From: Astropecten irregularis | Lineage: Eukaryota > Echinodermata > Asteroidea > Paxillosida > Astropectinidae | Direction of reading: 5' to 3' | Length of the DNA stretch: 64,000 nt | NCBI GenBank assembly: GCA_963971285.1 | Contig: OZ020250.1 | Coordinates: forward strand, 16,662,499-16,726,498 | Shown here: positions 1 to 12,300 of the stretch, in pieces | How the letters are laid out: each line of letters starts with the position of its first letter | How positions within the stretch are numbered: the first letter of the stretch is position 1 | The notes under the pieces: model-generated | What the model was told of the DNA's origin: nothing | The model's input: the letters and a program-made list of their open reading frames with translations, nothing else | Database searches by the model: none | Position numbers and translations under genes: made by a program

Positions 1-199
1 TCATCTTATTTGTATTTTGAATATCCCTCTGACATTGTAAATAATGGTTAGTCATTCTAAATTCACATGAGGAGGAAACAATACTATTTGAACATGATTA
101 AATTTCCATGAAGGCTTTTGGTTTGGTTATATATCCTAATGAAGTGATGGATGAATGGCTCATCCTAGTATTTTGAGAGGATTTCTACAGCTGACTAAC
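1..199. other. PSTPIP1: Left-edge intron of PSTPIP
   Basis: Intronic; AT-rich, nothing recognised. The next SH3 exon is not within these bases. Confidence 0.7.
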
Positions 200-303
200 C
201 TGAGCTTCATAATCAAACTTGGCCATATACTTGTTGCTAGAAGGTTTGAGCGTCTCACCAATAACTCCCGTAGAATAGTCGGACATGCTGGAATAGATTC
301 CAT
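200..303 (-). CDS. PSTPIP1: PSTPIP exon 11 (linker and start of SH3)
   Basis: 104 bp, residues 329-363. It encodes [14 protein letters not shown], then [13 protein letters not shown]. The last segment is the ALYDY strand that opens an SH3 domain (human YRALYDYTAQ). Acceptor ccctag, donor CTCAG|gttagt, phase 0. About 50 more SH3 residues must lie left of the window. Confidence 0.9.
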
Positions 304-3300
304 CTAGGGGAAAAAACAAACAATCAGACAAACAAATAATTTGAGTCAGTGCAAAAGTCACAAATAAAAGAAATTCAATTGAAGAGTGTCGGTACGGTAT
401 TCCGGAGGTCGCTGGCTCGAATCCCGCTCACTTTTCATTGACTTTGAATTAACCAGTCAGTTTCCCTTCTGGTTATTTGATAATTATATTGATTCAAAAG
501 GCGCATCCTCTTTTGAGTGATCCCCCATGTGCTGTTTCTCAGGTTGCAGCATTGCTAACGCTGCGCGTATCTTAAATGATCCTTGGGATATAGGGGTATG
601 TGATTGGTTTCATGGCTTCTGACTGCCAAATGAACAAAGATAGTTGACTATTAGAGACACCAGCAACCAACCGCTGATTCGAATCCCACTCCAGTAATTT
701 TTTGGGGGGTTCACTTTGCAATGTAACATACAATTGAATAATAGAAGCAAAATGGTTCACTTGGGCCATTTTCCAAACCTCGGCTCCGGCTCTGGCTCCG
801 TCATCCATATATAGAGGTTGTGGGTTTTCATTGAAGCTGAAGCTCCGTTTTCCCTTTCAAACCAGAGTATCTACTTCCGAACCACAGCCAAGTCTGTATT
901 TTGATACCTGTTATTTTAAAATTGACTAAAGCAATGGAGCTGGAGCCGGAGCTGGAGCCGGAGCTGGAGCCGGAGCTGGAGCCGGAGCTGGAGCCGGAGC
1001 CGGTGCTGGAGCCGGAGCTGGAGCCGGAGCTGGAGCCGGAGCTGGAGCCGGAGCTGGAGCCGGTGCCTGAGCCGGAGCCGAGGTTTGGAAAAGGGCCTAG
1101 GTCTCACTTTCAAATCAGTAGGGGGATTATAACCATTACATATTGGGTCATGTGACGTGGTATCATAGCACTATGGTATTATCTGGTATTTGGCCGGAAA
1201 GCATTGCAGTTCATGAATCCCGATGAAATCAGAAATGATAAATTTTTTTTCTGACTTCCTTTTCTTGGGTGAACAACTTCAGGTATATGCCACATTTTTG
1301 GTCAAGTTTTTTTTGTCTGAAGATTGCATTCAGTCAACACCTGAACTTGGGTAGACAAAGTTTAACAAGTTGGTAATTTATATCTACGGCAATCCTAATA
1401 CAGATCAGTGGTCAATTTCACCAAACTCATCGTAACTTACTACCAATCATATGGACTTATGATGCATTGCAGCCCTACGTAGGATACCATGGGTTATCCT
1501 TCGTAACTCAAGTTACGATCGATCGTAGGGCTTTGTGAAATCGACCCTTGGTCAAATCACAGTGATGCTTGTTTATTTATTTTTTTGTATATTTTCATCT
1601 TTCTACCAAAATGATTGGCAATTTGGGACACAGCCAACATAGGTCTCGATAGCTCAATTGGTAGAGCACCAGTACAGTATTCCGGTGGTCGCAGGTTCGA
1701 ATCCCGCTCCAGTCAATGTTTCCTTTCAATGAATAAAATACGACTAATATATTCGTGAAATAACCACAAGGGAAACATGTTGGTGGTGACCCCACCACCA
1801 GCATTCATATGTTGGGGTCACCACCAACATAGGGCTGGATGGCTCAGTTGGTAGAGTGCCTGTACGGTATTCAGGAGGTCGCCGGTTCGAATCCCGCTCC
1901 AGTCAATTTTTCTTTGTTCACTTTTCAATGAAATAAAATAAGACGTCGAAATGAACAACCTTACCAGGTGACATTGTAGGAGGCGGTGGTAACGCCCTCT
2001 GTTCTATCCTGGACACGCCCGGCAACGGAGGTAATGTCTGCCTACTTCGGCCGTTCGAAATGCCGCAAGCCGCCTTTCCTACTGCCCCGTCTTTATAGTA
2101 GCATTCATAAACAATGGGTGCTGGCATGGGGTGGATAAGAATGTATGTAATTAAGAGAACTTATTTATTGTAATTGAAAGCATTTCATTGTTTTAAGGCA
2201 TAAAAGACAAAATACGATGAAAGGAAAAATAATATTAACTGCATTTATCATTCTTATGTGGATCGGTTTGTGGAAACACTGTGTAAGAATTGTTCGTACT
2301 TTCGCACTTCTATTTCGTTCGCACTTCTCGTAAGGTCTCAACGTTTCGACTAGCCTGCTCTAGTCATCATCAACAGACTAGAGCAGGCTAGTCAAGAGAC
2401 ATTGAGACCTTACGAGAAGTGCGAATGAAATAGAAGTGCGAAAGTACGAACGATTCTGACATGGAGTTTCCACACACCGATCCACATACCAATTGTCACC
2501 ATGCAAAGCCTCAAATCTGTTTATCATTCTTGTAATAAAACAAGATTGTCTAGTCCACTGACTTCATTTCTTTGCAAGTTCACAACTTGAAATTGATATA
2601 TTTTCTTATTAGGAGCATTGTCTGTAAAATGACAGTAAAAACGCTTCTTTGAAAGATACTTAAGGGGGACCATTTCTTGACATTTATAGCGTTCCCCCCC
2701 TAATGAAGTTTATAGATACATATTTCTATGAATATAATATTTAATAATATTTATATAAAGACCTTCCAATAATTGTAAGGCAAGGGTTTGCCAAGATTTG
2801 GGCTAGGAATAACTGCACATTAGCAAACTCTGAAAAAAAAATACCCAAAATACTATTTTCAATAGAAGTATTGCCATGGTTACCTGGTCCAGTGCTGCCT
2901 GTGCTCTTCTGGGAGATGAAAACCTGGATGTCTTTTTCCTCGTCGCATTCGGATAGAACTTTTCGCATTTCTTCACAATTCTATCAAAACAAAAACAAGT
3001 AAGATTGTATAAAAAGGATCTTTTCATTCAAATTCATCAATTTGATGATTGCATACATTCTTTTGACCAAATTCACATATAATGCAAATGTGAGGAACTG
3101 TTGACGCAACAGGTCAAGAAAGATTATAAAGAAAAGTATCTCAGCCAACAAAATATGAGTTCCTGATTATCCAGCCTGTGACATTTCTGTGTTTGTTCCA
3201 CAAATTTCCGACAAATTCATAGAGAAGAATATGCTTCAGCAAGTTCCTACAACTTGAGCCTGATTTTTTTTCTAATAGTACAGACTAGTACTAGTTTGAA

Positions 3301-6300
3301 AATCAAACGTACAACAGAACGTGACCAGGGGTGTGTTCCACTTGAGCGAACATACGCAAACATGTTCGTCATGTTCGCGTTACGCTAAGATTTTAAAGTG
3401 GAACGCACACACAACAAATGGTGAATATGTGTTGCGTATTGCGTCCATCTTTCATTCAATGTAGTTAGCCAACTTTAGCAAACTCCTCCTCTACACTGCG
3501 TTAGGTATGTTTGGCGAACGTTGCGTTCGTGTTTGGTGAACAGTGCTTTCTGGTTAGAAAACGGTGGTGTGCGTTGTGCGCATAGTTCGCTGGAGAGGAA
3601 CGCTCCCCAGGTTTTGACCCATGGTGATTCCTCAGTCTAATATTGTGGTACATGTATATGAAAACAAAATGTAGCACAAAACAGACTTCAAATGTTACGT
3701 ACCTTGTCGTCAGACACACAATGGAGAGATATGATGTTAGCAAAGACCCACATGGCATTCCGTAAGAAGCATATTCTCTCCATCTCTAACTGCTGGAAGA
3801 TCTGCCAAAATAACAAACAAAGAACAAGCAAAATAGTTATCAATTTAAATCAGCAGTGTCATCAACATTTGTATTTCATTCAACACCATCATAACATTTG
3901 AATGGCTTCTTACACAGCTGAAAATTAGCCAAGTGAATGGGAGACTTTTGAGAATCGGTCTTCAAGTCAACAGCGCACACGCACGCACAGCAGCGCAGGC
4001 GCAGAACATGGCGTGCATGCTCACAATTGCGTGCGCGTGCGCTGTTGACTTGAAGACCGGTTCTTAAAAGTCTCCCATTGACTTCTGAGGTGATTTGTGA
4101 TGAGTCCTTAATAAACAACTCTGTCATCTTTTTGTATAACAGTGGAACTGCGCTATAATGAACACACCAGGATGCACAGATATTGTTCGTTGTAGTGGTC
4201 GCTCGTTATAATGAACAAGGTTCAGAATGCCTATACATTGTACATAAAAATTGGGTGCCAAGGATGATGTTCGGTATAGGCAAATGTTTGGTATAGCGGT
4301 GTTCGTTGTAGTGGCATTCCACTATACTGTATCATTGTCACAACCTCTGTTTGGTGGTAACAATAGACCGATCCAGTAAGCCCCGCCCTATTTCGCATTG
4401 ACCAATCACAGCCGCGAAAATCTGATCACCAATTGCAGCAGCCATTTTGGTGATCTTATGCTGGAGATCGTGGTATTGATTACTGCGGTGTTTACGTTTA
4501 CGAACTGGAAAAACAATAAATACCTTCCTCTGCAAATGTAGCACAACTTCACAAGTACAGTATCTTTCTGCTACAAATTGATGGTGATTATATTTCCATT
4601 GTAATTCTAACTCTCGATGGCCTGGTAAGAGAGGAAATGTACATTTGTGACCTTTTCCAAAACCAGAGTCCCATAGAGATAAGTGCTTTTGGTGATGGGC
4701 GTGCAACGCGTGTTGGTGATCGTGACACGTTACGCGCGCGCGTGTGCATCGTTACTTGGCCGTTGCTATGGTGGGTGTGGCCTACTGGATCGGTCTATTA
4801 GTGGAACTGCTAATGAGTACCATAGATTGTAATGTATTGTATTGTACAGAAGTTTACATAAGACCAAGATGCACATACCACACAGACTTGTGCCATCTGT
4901 TCTTCCCATTGCTTCCTTGTCTGTTCCAGGGTTGTTACATCTTTCTGGTACTGCGCATCTGCAAGCAGAAAAAAGCTCTATCATCAAATGTATGTACGTG
5001 ACAGGAGAAAATGGCCGCTTCAATTTTAAGGCATTTAATGTATAGTGCATCACTGGTTATAACGGATTCTGGAAAAATGGCATTCATTTCCCTCATAAAG
5101 TTGTTTAAATTGCACAATCATTTGTCTCTAAAACTATGAAAATGTCAAAATTGATGCCAAAGTTTTTGACAACTGTTTTTGAGTATCAAAGTGAATTTGT
5201 GTTCTTTTTCTATTTGTATTTAATCTTGGTTGCTACAACCAATATTGGCTGCTGCACTTTGGCTTTGGCAGATTTTCAAATGCAGTTTTCTCGAATGTGA
5301 CAACATTTCCAAGGGAAATATTTCACAGAAATTATTGGTTCCAGTGTGATCGCTGCTTAAGTGAGTCCATAAAACATGTAGGAATGGGATGACAAGATTG
5401 TCCAGTGCGAACATGGCTTATGGGCCATGAAGTACCTTGTGAACACTGTGTACATAAGTACATGAAGGAGGAGCTACAATGATTATAGTAGGTGCATTTG
5501 AGAAGCTCCCCTAGGTCAATACGGGTCACGTCACCCAGATCAGCCACCACAGCCCAGCAGATCGAATGCTTGAATACCTTTCCGCCATTTTGAATACGTG
5601 TAACATGTTTCCCACCACTGACTCTGCTCGTGACCAGGGTCACTGGTGGCTGCCCTAAGTGAACCCTGAGAATGACGTCAGACCTAATTGAACAGTACGG
5701 GGCTGACTCGGAGCGACCTAGGTGACCTACTCAAACGCAACTAATACAGATAAACTTCCGTACTTACCAGCTGCTGTTGATGCTTGTTTGAGTTTTTCCT
5801 TTTTCTGAGCGGCCTGTACAGAATTAAGAAAACATGTTTTTTTTTATGAACTACTTTGTGAAAGGTGAACATAAAGAAAATCGACTGAAGCGGGATTCAA
5901 ACCTAAGACCTCCAGAATACCGTACCGCACTCTACCAACAGAGGTATCCAGCCCTATGTTTGCGGAATCCAAAATTGTCAAATGCTCGTTGGCCAATCAG
6001 ATGCCATGTAAAAACGTAGCTACTTGTTACGTCTCAACGTTTCGACTAGCCTGCTAGTCATCATCACGATGATCTAGTTCGATCTCCTGTCTAGCCTATG
6101 ATGATGTGTGGTAAGCAGGACTTGTCTTGTGTGGTAAGAGTAAAGGGTTAGGGTTAAGCTAACTTTGCTGTCAACTTTGATGCAAACTTCGCCATTATGT
6201 CTTAAAGAGGTCACAAGTTTGTGCCATCAACTCTACTTTATCCAACTCTGAATAGCTGGGGGCCTTTCTCAAAGCTCCGCTCCTGCTCAGGCTCCGGCTC

Positions 6301-9300
6301 CATTTCATAAATCCATTATTAACTAGAATAATGCGCATGGAATTAATAGGCTTTAGTCTGAGGTTTGGAAGTAGATTCTCTGGTTTGAAAAAGAAAACAG
6401 AACTTCGGCTTCAATGTAAAACCACAGCCTATATTTTCAGCATATTGATGACAGAGCCGAAGCCGAAGCCGAAGCCGAAGCCGAAGCCGAAGCCGAAGCC
6501 GAAGCCGAAGCCGAAGCCGAAGCCGAAGCCGAAGCCGAAGCCGAAGCCGAAGCCGAAGCCGAAGCCGAAGCCGAAGCCGAAGCCGAAGCCGAAGCCGAAG
6601 CCGAAGCCGAAGCCGAAGCCGAAGCCGAAGCCGAAGCCGAAGCCGAAGCCGAAGCCGAAGCCGAAGCCGAAGCCGAAGCCGAAGCCTGAGCCGAAGCCTG
6701 AGCCAGTGCCTTGAGAAAGGTTCATGGACAGAATCACAAAATGCCAACAGGCAAATTTTTGTTGACTTGTGTTGACAAGGAATTTATACAAGGAAAGCAG
6801 GACCGGTACATGGAATTATACATGTACACCCATATACCACATCTCCTTGAAAGGAATGTAGAACAGGAAATAAATACTTGCCACTTGCCATACCTAACAG
6901 GAAAAAGGTCAAAAGTGTACAGGTATAGCTACTGTACATGCACGTGTATGTTAACATGTACATTGTAACTCATATTCCTCATTATCAAGTGCAGACTAGG
7001 ATTATGTGTCCTTCCACAGTGTATTAAGAACGTATGCAATCTGTAATTAAAGTGGGAGGCCTCTTAAAAGTACAGCCCAGGATTGATTACACACCCAAAC
7101 AGAAATTTTCACAGATTTACATATAACTTTCAGGGTATTAAGATGGTGGTGGTAGAAACATACCATTAAAATGTTTCCGGCTGAAATGGTGTATTTATCC
7201 AGAAATTAGTAAAACAAAGACCGAAAGAGGGATCAAAACCATTCTTTATGTTTTATAAGAAAAAATTTAGTCGGTTTCAGGCAGAAATATTTTAAGGGTT
7301 TGTTTCTACGAGCACCATACCCTGAAAGTTATACGTAAATCTGTGATAATTTCTGTTTGGGTATGTTACCAATCCTGCACTGTACCTGTAAGAACTAATA
7401 AGTGCAGATACAGTGTAATTGTCATAATACAAGATACATGTACCTAGGCAAATGTTACATGCATGCACAGTACATGTGCATGCACAGAATATGCATGGGA
7501 AGATATTTTTAAGTTGTAACAATACTCCTTTAGTTGCTGATTCTGTACCACTAATCTCAGATTGTGAAACCCGAACATGAAACGTTGATTAGAAGTTTAT
7601 TTACTTCTGGTATTTCCTTCTCTAGAGACATGAAAAACTACATGAAGGAAATGCATCAGCATAAATCCAATATTCCATTGCGCAAACTAGTGACTGTACA
7701 TGTATTGGTGTTTATCTTTTGTCTAGAAAGTGAAACTTAAAGGTATAATACATGATTGGTAAAGGTCACAGAACAGCACTCACACTTTGTATGATCCAAC
7801 ATGTACATGAAATAATAAGCCTGTGAACATTTGAGCTCAATGGGACATATCTGAGTCATGAGAAAATACTGAAAAAAAAAAACACGTATCATAATATATA
7901 TATTTTCTTATAATCACAGAGGGGATTAATGAAACTTTCAGATGATTGCCTAAACTATTGACCTTACCTTTTCTAATTCCTTCGGAGGTAGGATCAGGCT
8001 GTTTTTGGCGAAGGAGTCTTCACATATGTCGTACTCTTTGCACTTATTTTCATATGCTCGCTTGCTCTGAATTGAGGAGAAAAATAACAAGAGTTCACTT
8101 TTGGTATGTGTGTATGTGTGTCTCATGGTACTTTAACAATTTCTTGGTGTTAATTGGGGGCCAAAAAAAAGGTACATTGCATTATTCATGCCTTTTGCCA
8201 AATTTGTCAAAAATTCAAGGATCTGCTAGGATCGAGACGCGTCATGCAGGCCCTCCTAACTCCAAGCAAAAATTCAAATTAATACAAGTAAATAAACTGC
8301 TGCAAACTTCTCATCAGCCAAAATAATGACATTTTTAATGAAATTTATAAAATGCTTGGAGTTAGGAGGGCCTGATGCATTTGGATCCTAGCAGGATCTT
8401 TATCAAAGGCTAAATCAATGGACAGCTTTCAATAATTAAAGATCATGCTAGGATCAAAATCCCTCAGGCCCTCCTAACTCCAAGCAGAAATTGAAATTGT
8501 CTGCACAAAAGACTGCAAAGTTTCGAAGAGCTCTGAAATGACATGAACAGAGATCTTTGTTGACTAATTCAAATGTTTTTTATACAAGTAATACAAAATT
8601 GAGAAGGATCCTGCTGGGATCGAAACGCGTCAGGCCCTCCAAATTTCAAGTAATTCAAATGTACTTATTGTTGCTATAAGTTGCATAAAGGAACTTTTCC
8701 ATATGCGTTTTTTTTTCATCCGCTGCGTATATGTTGCGTGTACGGAGTGTGTGCGTTAAAATTGCACATGAAAAAGACGCACGCGACTCTTTCCAACAGA
8801 CACGCACATTATTATGGAAAGGGTCTCTTTTTTTATAATGATCGCAGCGCAGCAAATTTGCATATGAAAAGGTGCCTTAATGTGGTAAATATGAGCCTAA
8901 ATGAGGTAATAAATTTCTTTGTTGTCTGAAGACTTTGAAATTTAAGCATTTTACTATTAAGAACTGTGTGTAAATCTATCAGGACATTCTTACTTTCTTA
9001 GTGATGTATTGCATGTACATTATAACATGTACAATGAAGTCCGTAATGAAAAAATATGATAAATATATGATATTACTCATGGGTTTGGTTTCCCTTTCGT
9101 AAGAGGAAATATTTTCACTTCACTTCCTGTAATAATTCTCCAAAAATGCACTTCATGTACATGTACATGTGAACTGTACATATGTACCCCAATACAATGG
9201 TGGTTTGGGCATAATAGCGATGACAACCACAATGAGAACAATGACAATGCATTGTCTTCTAATATACTGTCCGTTTAAGGGAACACAATCATAGTCCTTG

Positions 9301-12300
9301 GACAAAATCTTGTATAAAAGATCTTCATTCTTGGACAACAATAACTTAATTGTGGTTAAAAACTAGAAACTGTACATGTGTGCATTGAAAACACACATTT
9401 CCTTTATATTTCTATACTATATCAGAGTCTTTTACACCGTATATATGCATTGTCTGCATGTATTACAATAGACTGTGTTTTTTCCTTAAGTGACTGGATC
9501 ATTCCCTTTTTCCCACCCTGTAAAATAAATGAAATAGTATTCTCGCTTGGTTGTATGGATTCCTCATGTACTAAAGTAACCAAATTACAATCTACACATC
9601 TTTGTTCTGATTTCACATCATAGGCGTTGTCCCAAATCTCAGGCTGCGCCCGCAAATACATGTAATGCAAAAGTCTATGGAAATGGCTGCAGTCACGGGC
9701 TAGTGGCTGTCATAGGTCCATGCATAATATGCAGTCGCAGCCAGAGATTCTGGACATGGCCTAACATCCACCTTATTCCTCAACCTCATGCACTAACACG
9801 CTGTGGTGACTGTACAATTATCCACCTACACACCTGGGGCCAACTTCGCGGCCCTGCTTAGCACAACAATTTGCTAACTATGAAATTCCTGCCTTCTCCA
9901 GGAAGGCAATGACTAATATTCTTGTTTGCTTATCTCCTTTTCATTCATCCACAAGTACTCTCTAATCCCTCCTGATTTTTGTATTCCTCTCCTCCCTCTT
10001 GCCCATCTTGATCTCCAATCCTCTAATTAACTCCTTTGTTAATCCCCCACCCCCAGCACCACACTTTCCAACCCCTTTTGTAGTCTGTTACCTTTGATCT
10101 TGCCTACCTGACCCCCACCCTTTGTCTGACCTATCTTACCCACCCTGACTCTCACACCACCCCTTCCCTTTGTCCATATCCTCTGATCCATTTTATGTAT
10201 GCTTCCTTCACTTGCATGTTTGTGTTTTTTTGTCATTTAGCCTTTGAGAAAGATCCTGCTAGGATCGAAACGCGTCAGGCCCTCCTAACTTTAAGCATTT
10301 AAAAATTTCTGTCTTAATAGAAATAGTCATTGAAAAGTGAACAAAGAAAAATTGACTTGACCGCTCCAGTCAAGTTTTCTTTGTTCATTTTTCTTTAATT
10401 TCAGTTTCCATCGTGCTTATTTGATGATTCGATTAATAAAAACAGGATTAACAACCAAATTCCATGGGTTGTGTATCACTTTTGATTGTTCTTTGGCTGT
10501 TGTTTGCTGACCATGAATATCAAATGGAATTTCTAATGGTGGTTTGTTTTAATATTGAGCAAGACATTTTGTGCTCAGCAATTTTTGTGTGCTTAACAGC
10601 TCCATGAAATTGGCCCCTGCACTGGGCAACAGCCTTCCAAGACACATCCGTGAAGTCCCTCAATATTGGGCCTGTTTGTTTAATAACGCACAGGATCACG
10701 GATCCTTTGATCTGGATCCCATTTTTAGCGTAACCTGCATAGGACGTGGATCCGCAAATCTGGGATCCGGGGTGCGTTAAACAAACAGGCCCATTGTCTC
10801 GTTCAACTCACCCCGGCCTGAAAACACACATTGTCGGCCAGTCTTAATCATGCTTAACATCATTTCTTAATTTTCTGTTTTCTTCCTTAGAAAAACTCTT
10901 AATTGGCACTCACGTGCATGACTTTGTTGAACTGCTCCCGTTTGGCGCTGATCATTTTCTTGATGGCGTCCTCGGCTTTTCTCCTTCTTTCCTTCTGCGT
11001 CTCCCGGAATTCCTCCACTTTCTTGGCCTCATCGTTCAGTCGGACGGCGATGTTTGTGTGGGACGTGGCGCACATCTCTGTCTCTGACACCACCTTGTTC
11101 CACGCCGTCTTCAAGGTTCTAATAATAATAATAATAATAAATAACAGCAACGTTAAGGTTGACCATAGGGTCATGCACAAACTTTATTTACCAGTAAAAA
11201 TGTTTCTTTAAAAAGTTTGTGAAAAGTTAGGGCGAAGTGGAAATTTTCCCCTAACAGCCGATTTCTCCCAAACGTTGACTTTAAATTAGCAAAATGTTTC
11301 CCCCTAACGTAGGCTTGAACAATATAATAATAATAATGACAATGCATTTACCGGTATATAGCATTCTTACACAAGTGGTATATCACAATGCTTTACACTA
11401 TTAATATCCCTGGTCATTGGGCACATTAACATTCCTAAAGGCCTCTTCACACGACGCCAAACAAACTCTCAACATTGAGAAATTCTCTCATGGTTGCGAA
11501 ATCTTACAAAAGTGTCATCGTGTGAAAGGACATCAATGCTTGAGAGTGACCGACGTCCCTGATGAATCCTTGAGAGATTTTGACCGAGGTCCAGACCCAC
11601 GAAAAAATTTCTCAAAATTGCCCAAGGATGCAAGCACCACAAACCCATGGCTGGATTCGAACCCACAATCTGTAGATTAACCAAAAGATCTTGAGTACAA
11701 CAAGCCAGACCACTAGGCCACGGCACCTCAAACAACACAAACAAACAAAACAACAAACAAACATTACAGGACTAGAACTAAAAGGACAGCTTCTATTTGA
11801 AAATAAGTTCCGGTAGTCAATTGTTTCACTGTACATAGTAAGGAGGAATCAACTTCATTTAATTATGTTGGCACTAAACCAAGGTTTCTTAGAAAAGTGA
11901 ACTCATCAATCTATAGACGGGCCAAGAACTTGCCAATGAAAATAAGGAAGGATTTGGCCAGTCTATAATGTACACGATGTATAGGATGAAAGCATCCTAT
12001 ATTTCAAAGGTTACATTGCATTTTTTTGGCAAAAAAAACCAAATTTTTAAGACACTAATTTTTTATGTACAGTCTGCTTTGAACTTGCCAATGAAAATAA
12101 GGAAGGATTTGGCCAGTCATTATTAATAATGTAGACGATGTATGGTGAAAGCATCCTATATTTCAAAGGTTACATTGCATTTTTTTGGCTAAAAAGAAAC
12201 TATTTGTAAGACTGCATATGCATACATGTACAGTCTGCTTTTTTCAGTGTACTGATTACAACTCAAGATACCACATGAAATAGAAATTCCCAAAAATACT

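Larger units (their letters stand above)
304..1964. other. PSTPIP intron 10: repeat-filled
   Basis: Holds a GGAGCC-hexamer element (763-1098), a GTCGATTTCACAAAGC element (1410-1555), two adjacent SINEs and SINE fragments near 391-440 and 640-700. No gene seen. Confidence 0.8.
5814..7967. other. PSTPIP intron 5: repeat-filled
   Basis: Contains a minus SINE, the 38-unit hexamer element and two TTAA-B elements. 6724-7060 and 7400-7730 hold only AT-rich sequence with many TACATGTA-like words. Confidence 0.8.
8067..10913. other. PSTPIP intron 4
   Basis: Contains the CGCGT-motif cluster (8210-8660), a split GGGGCCAATTTCAT element with an insertion, and a Harbinger-like MITE. 8700-8870 is a foldback rich in TTCATATGCAAATTT-like arms (TTTTTTTCATCCGCTGCGTA). 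8900-9830 shows nothing recognisable. Confidence 0.75.

Noticed and set aside
901..1155. Glu-Leu/Glu-Pro repeat protein
   Set aside because: Same hexamer artefact as above.
1641..1945. Functional tRNA genes
   Set aside because: A and B boxes are good, but acceptor stems do not pair and the tails match across many copies, so SINEs fit better.
4338..4706. 122-codon minus-strand frame
   Set aside because: Lies wholly inside the TA-flanked 435 bp element and has no transposase motif.
6331..6791. Long open frames reading (Lys-Pro)n, (Leu-Arg)n and (Gly-Phe)n
   Set aside because: Open on several frames of both strands only because the GCCGAA hexamer contains no stop. They lie within a repetitive element in an intron.
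8210..8660. CRISPR-like array
   Set aside because: Repeats are few, unevenly spaced and in both orientations, in a spliced eukaryotic gene. They are transposon tips.
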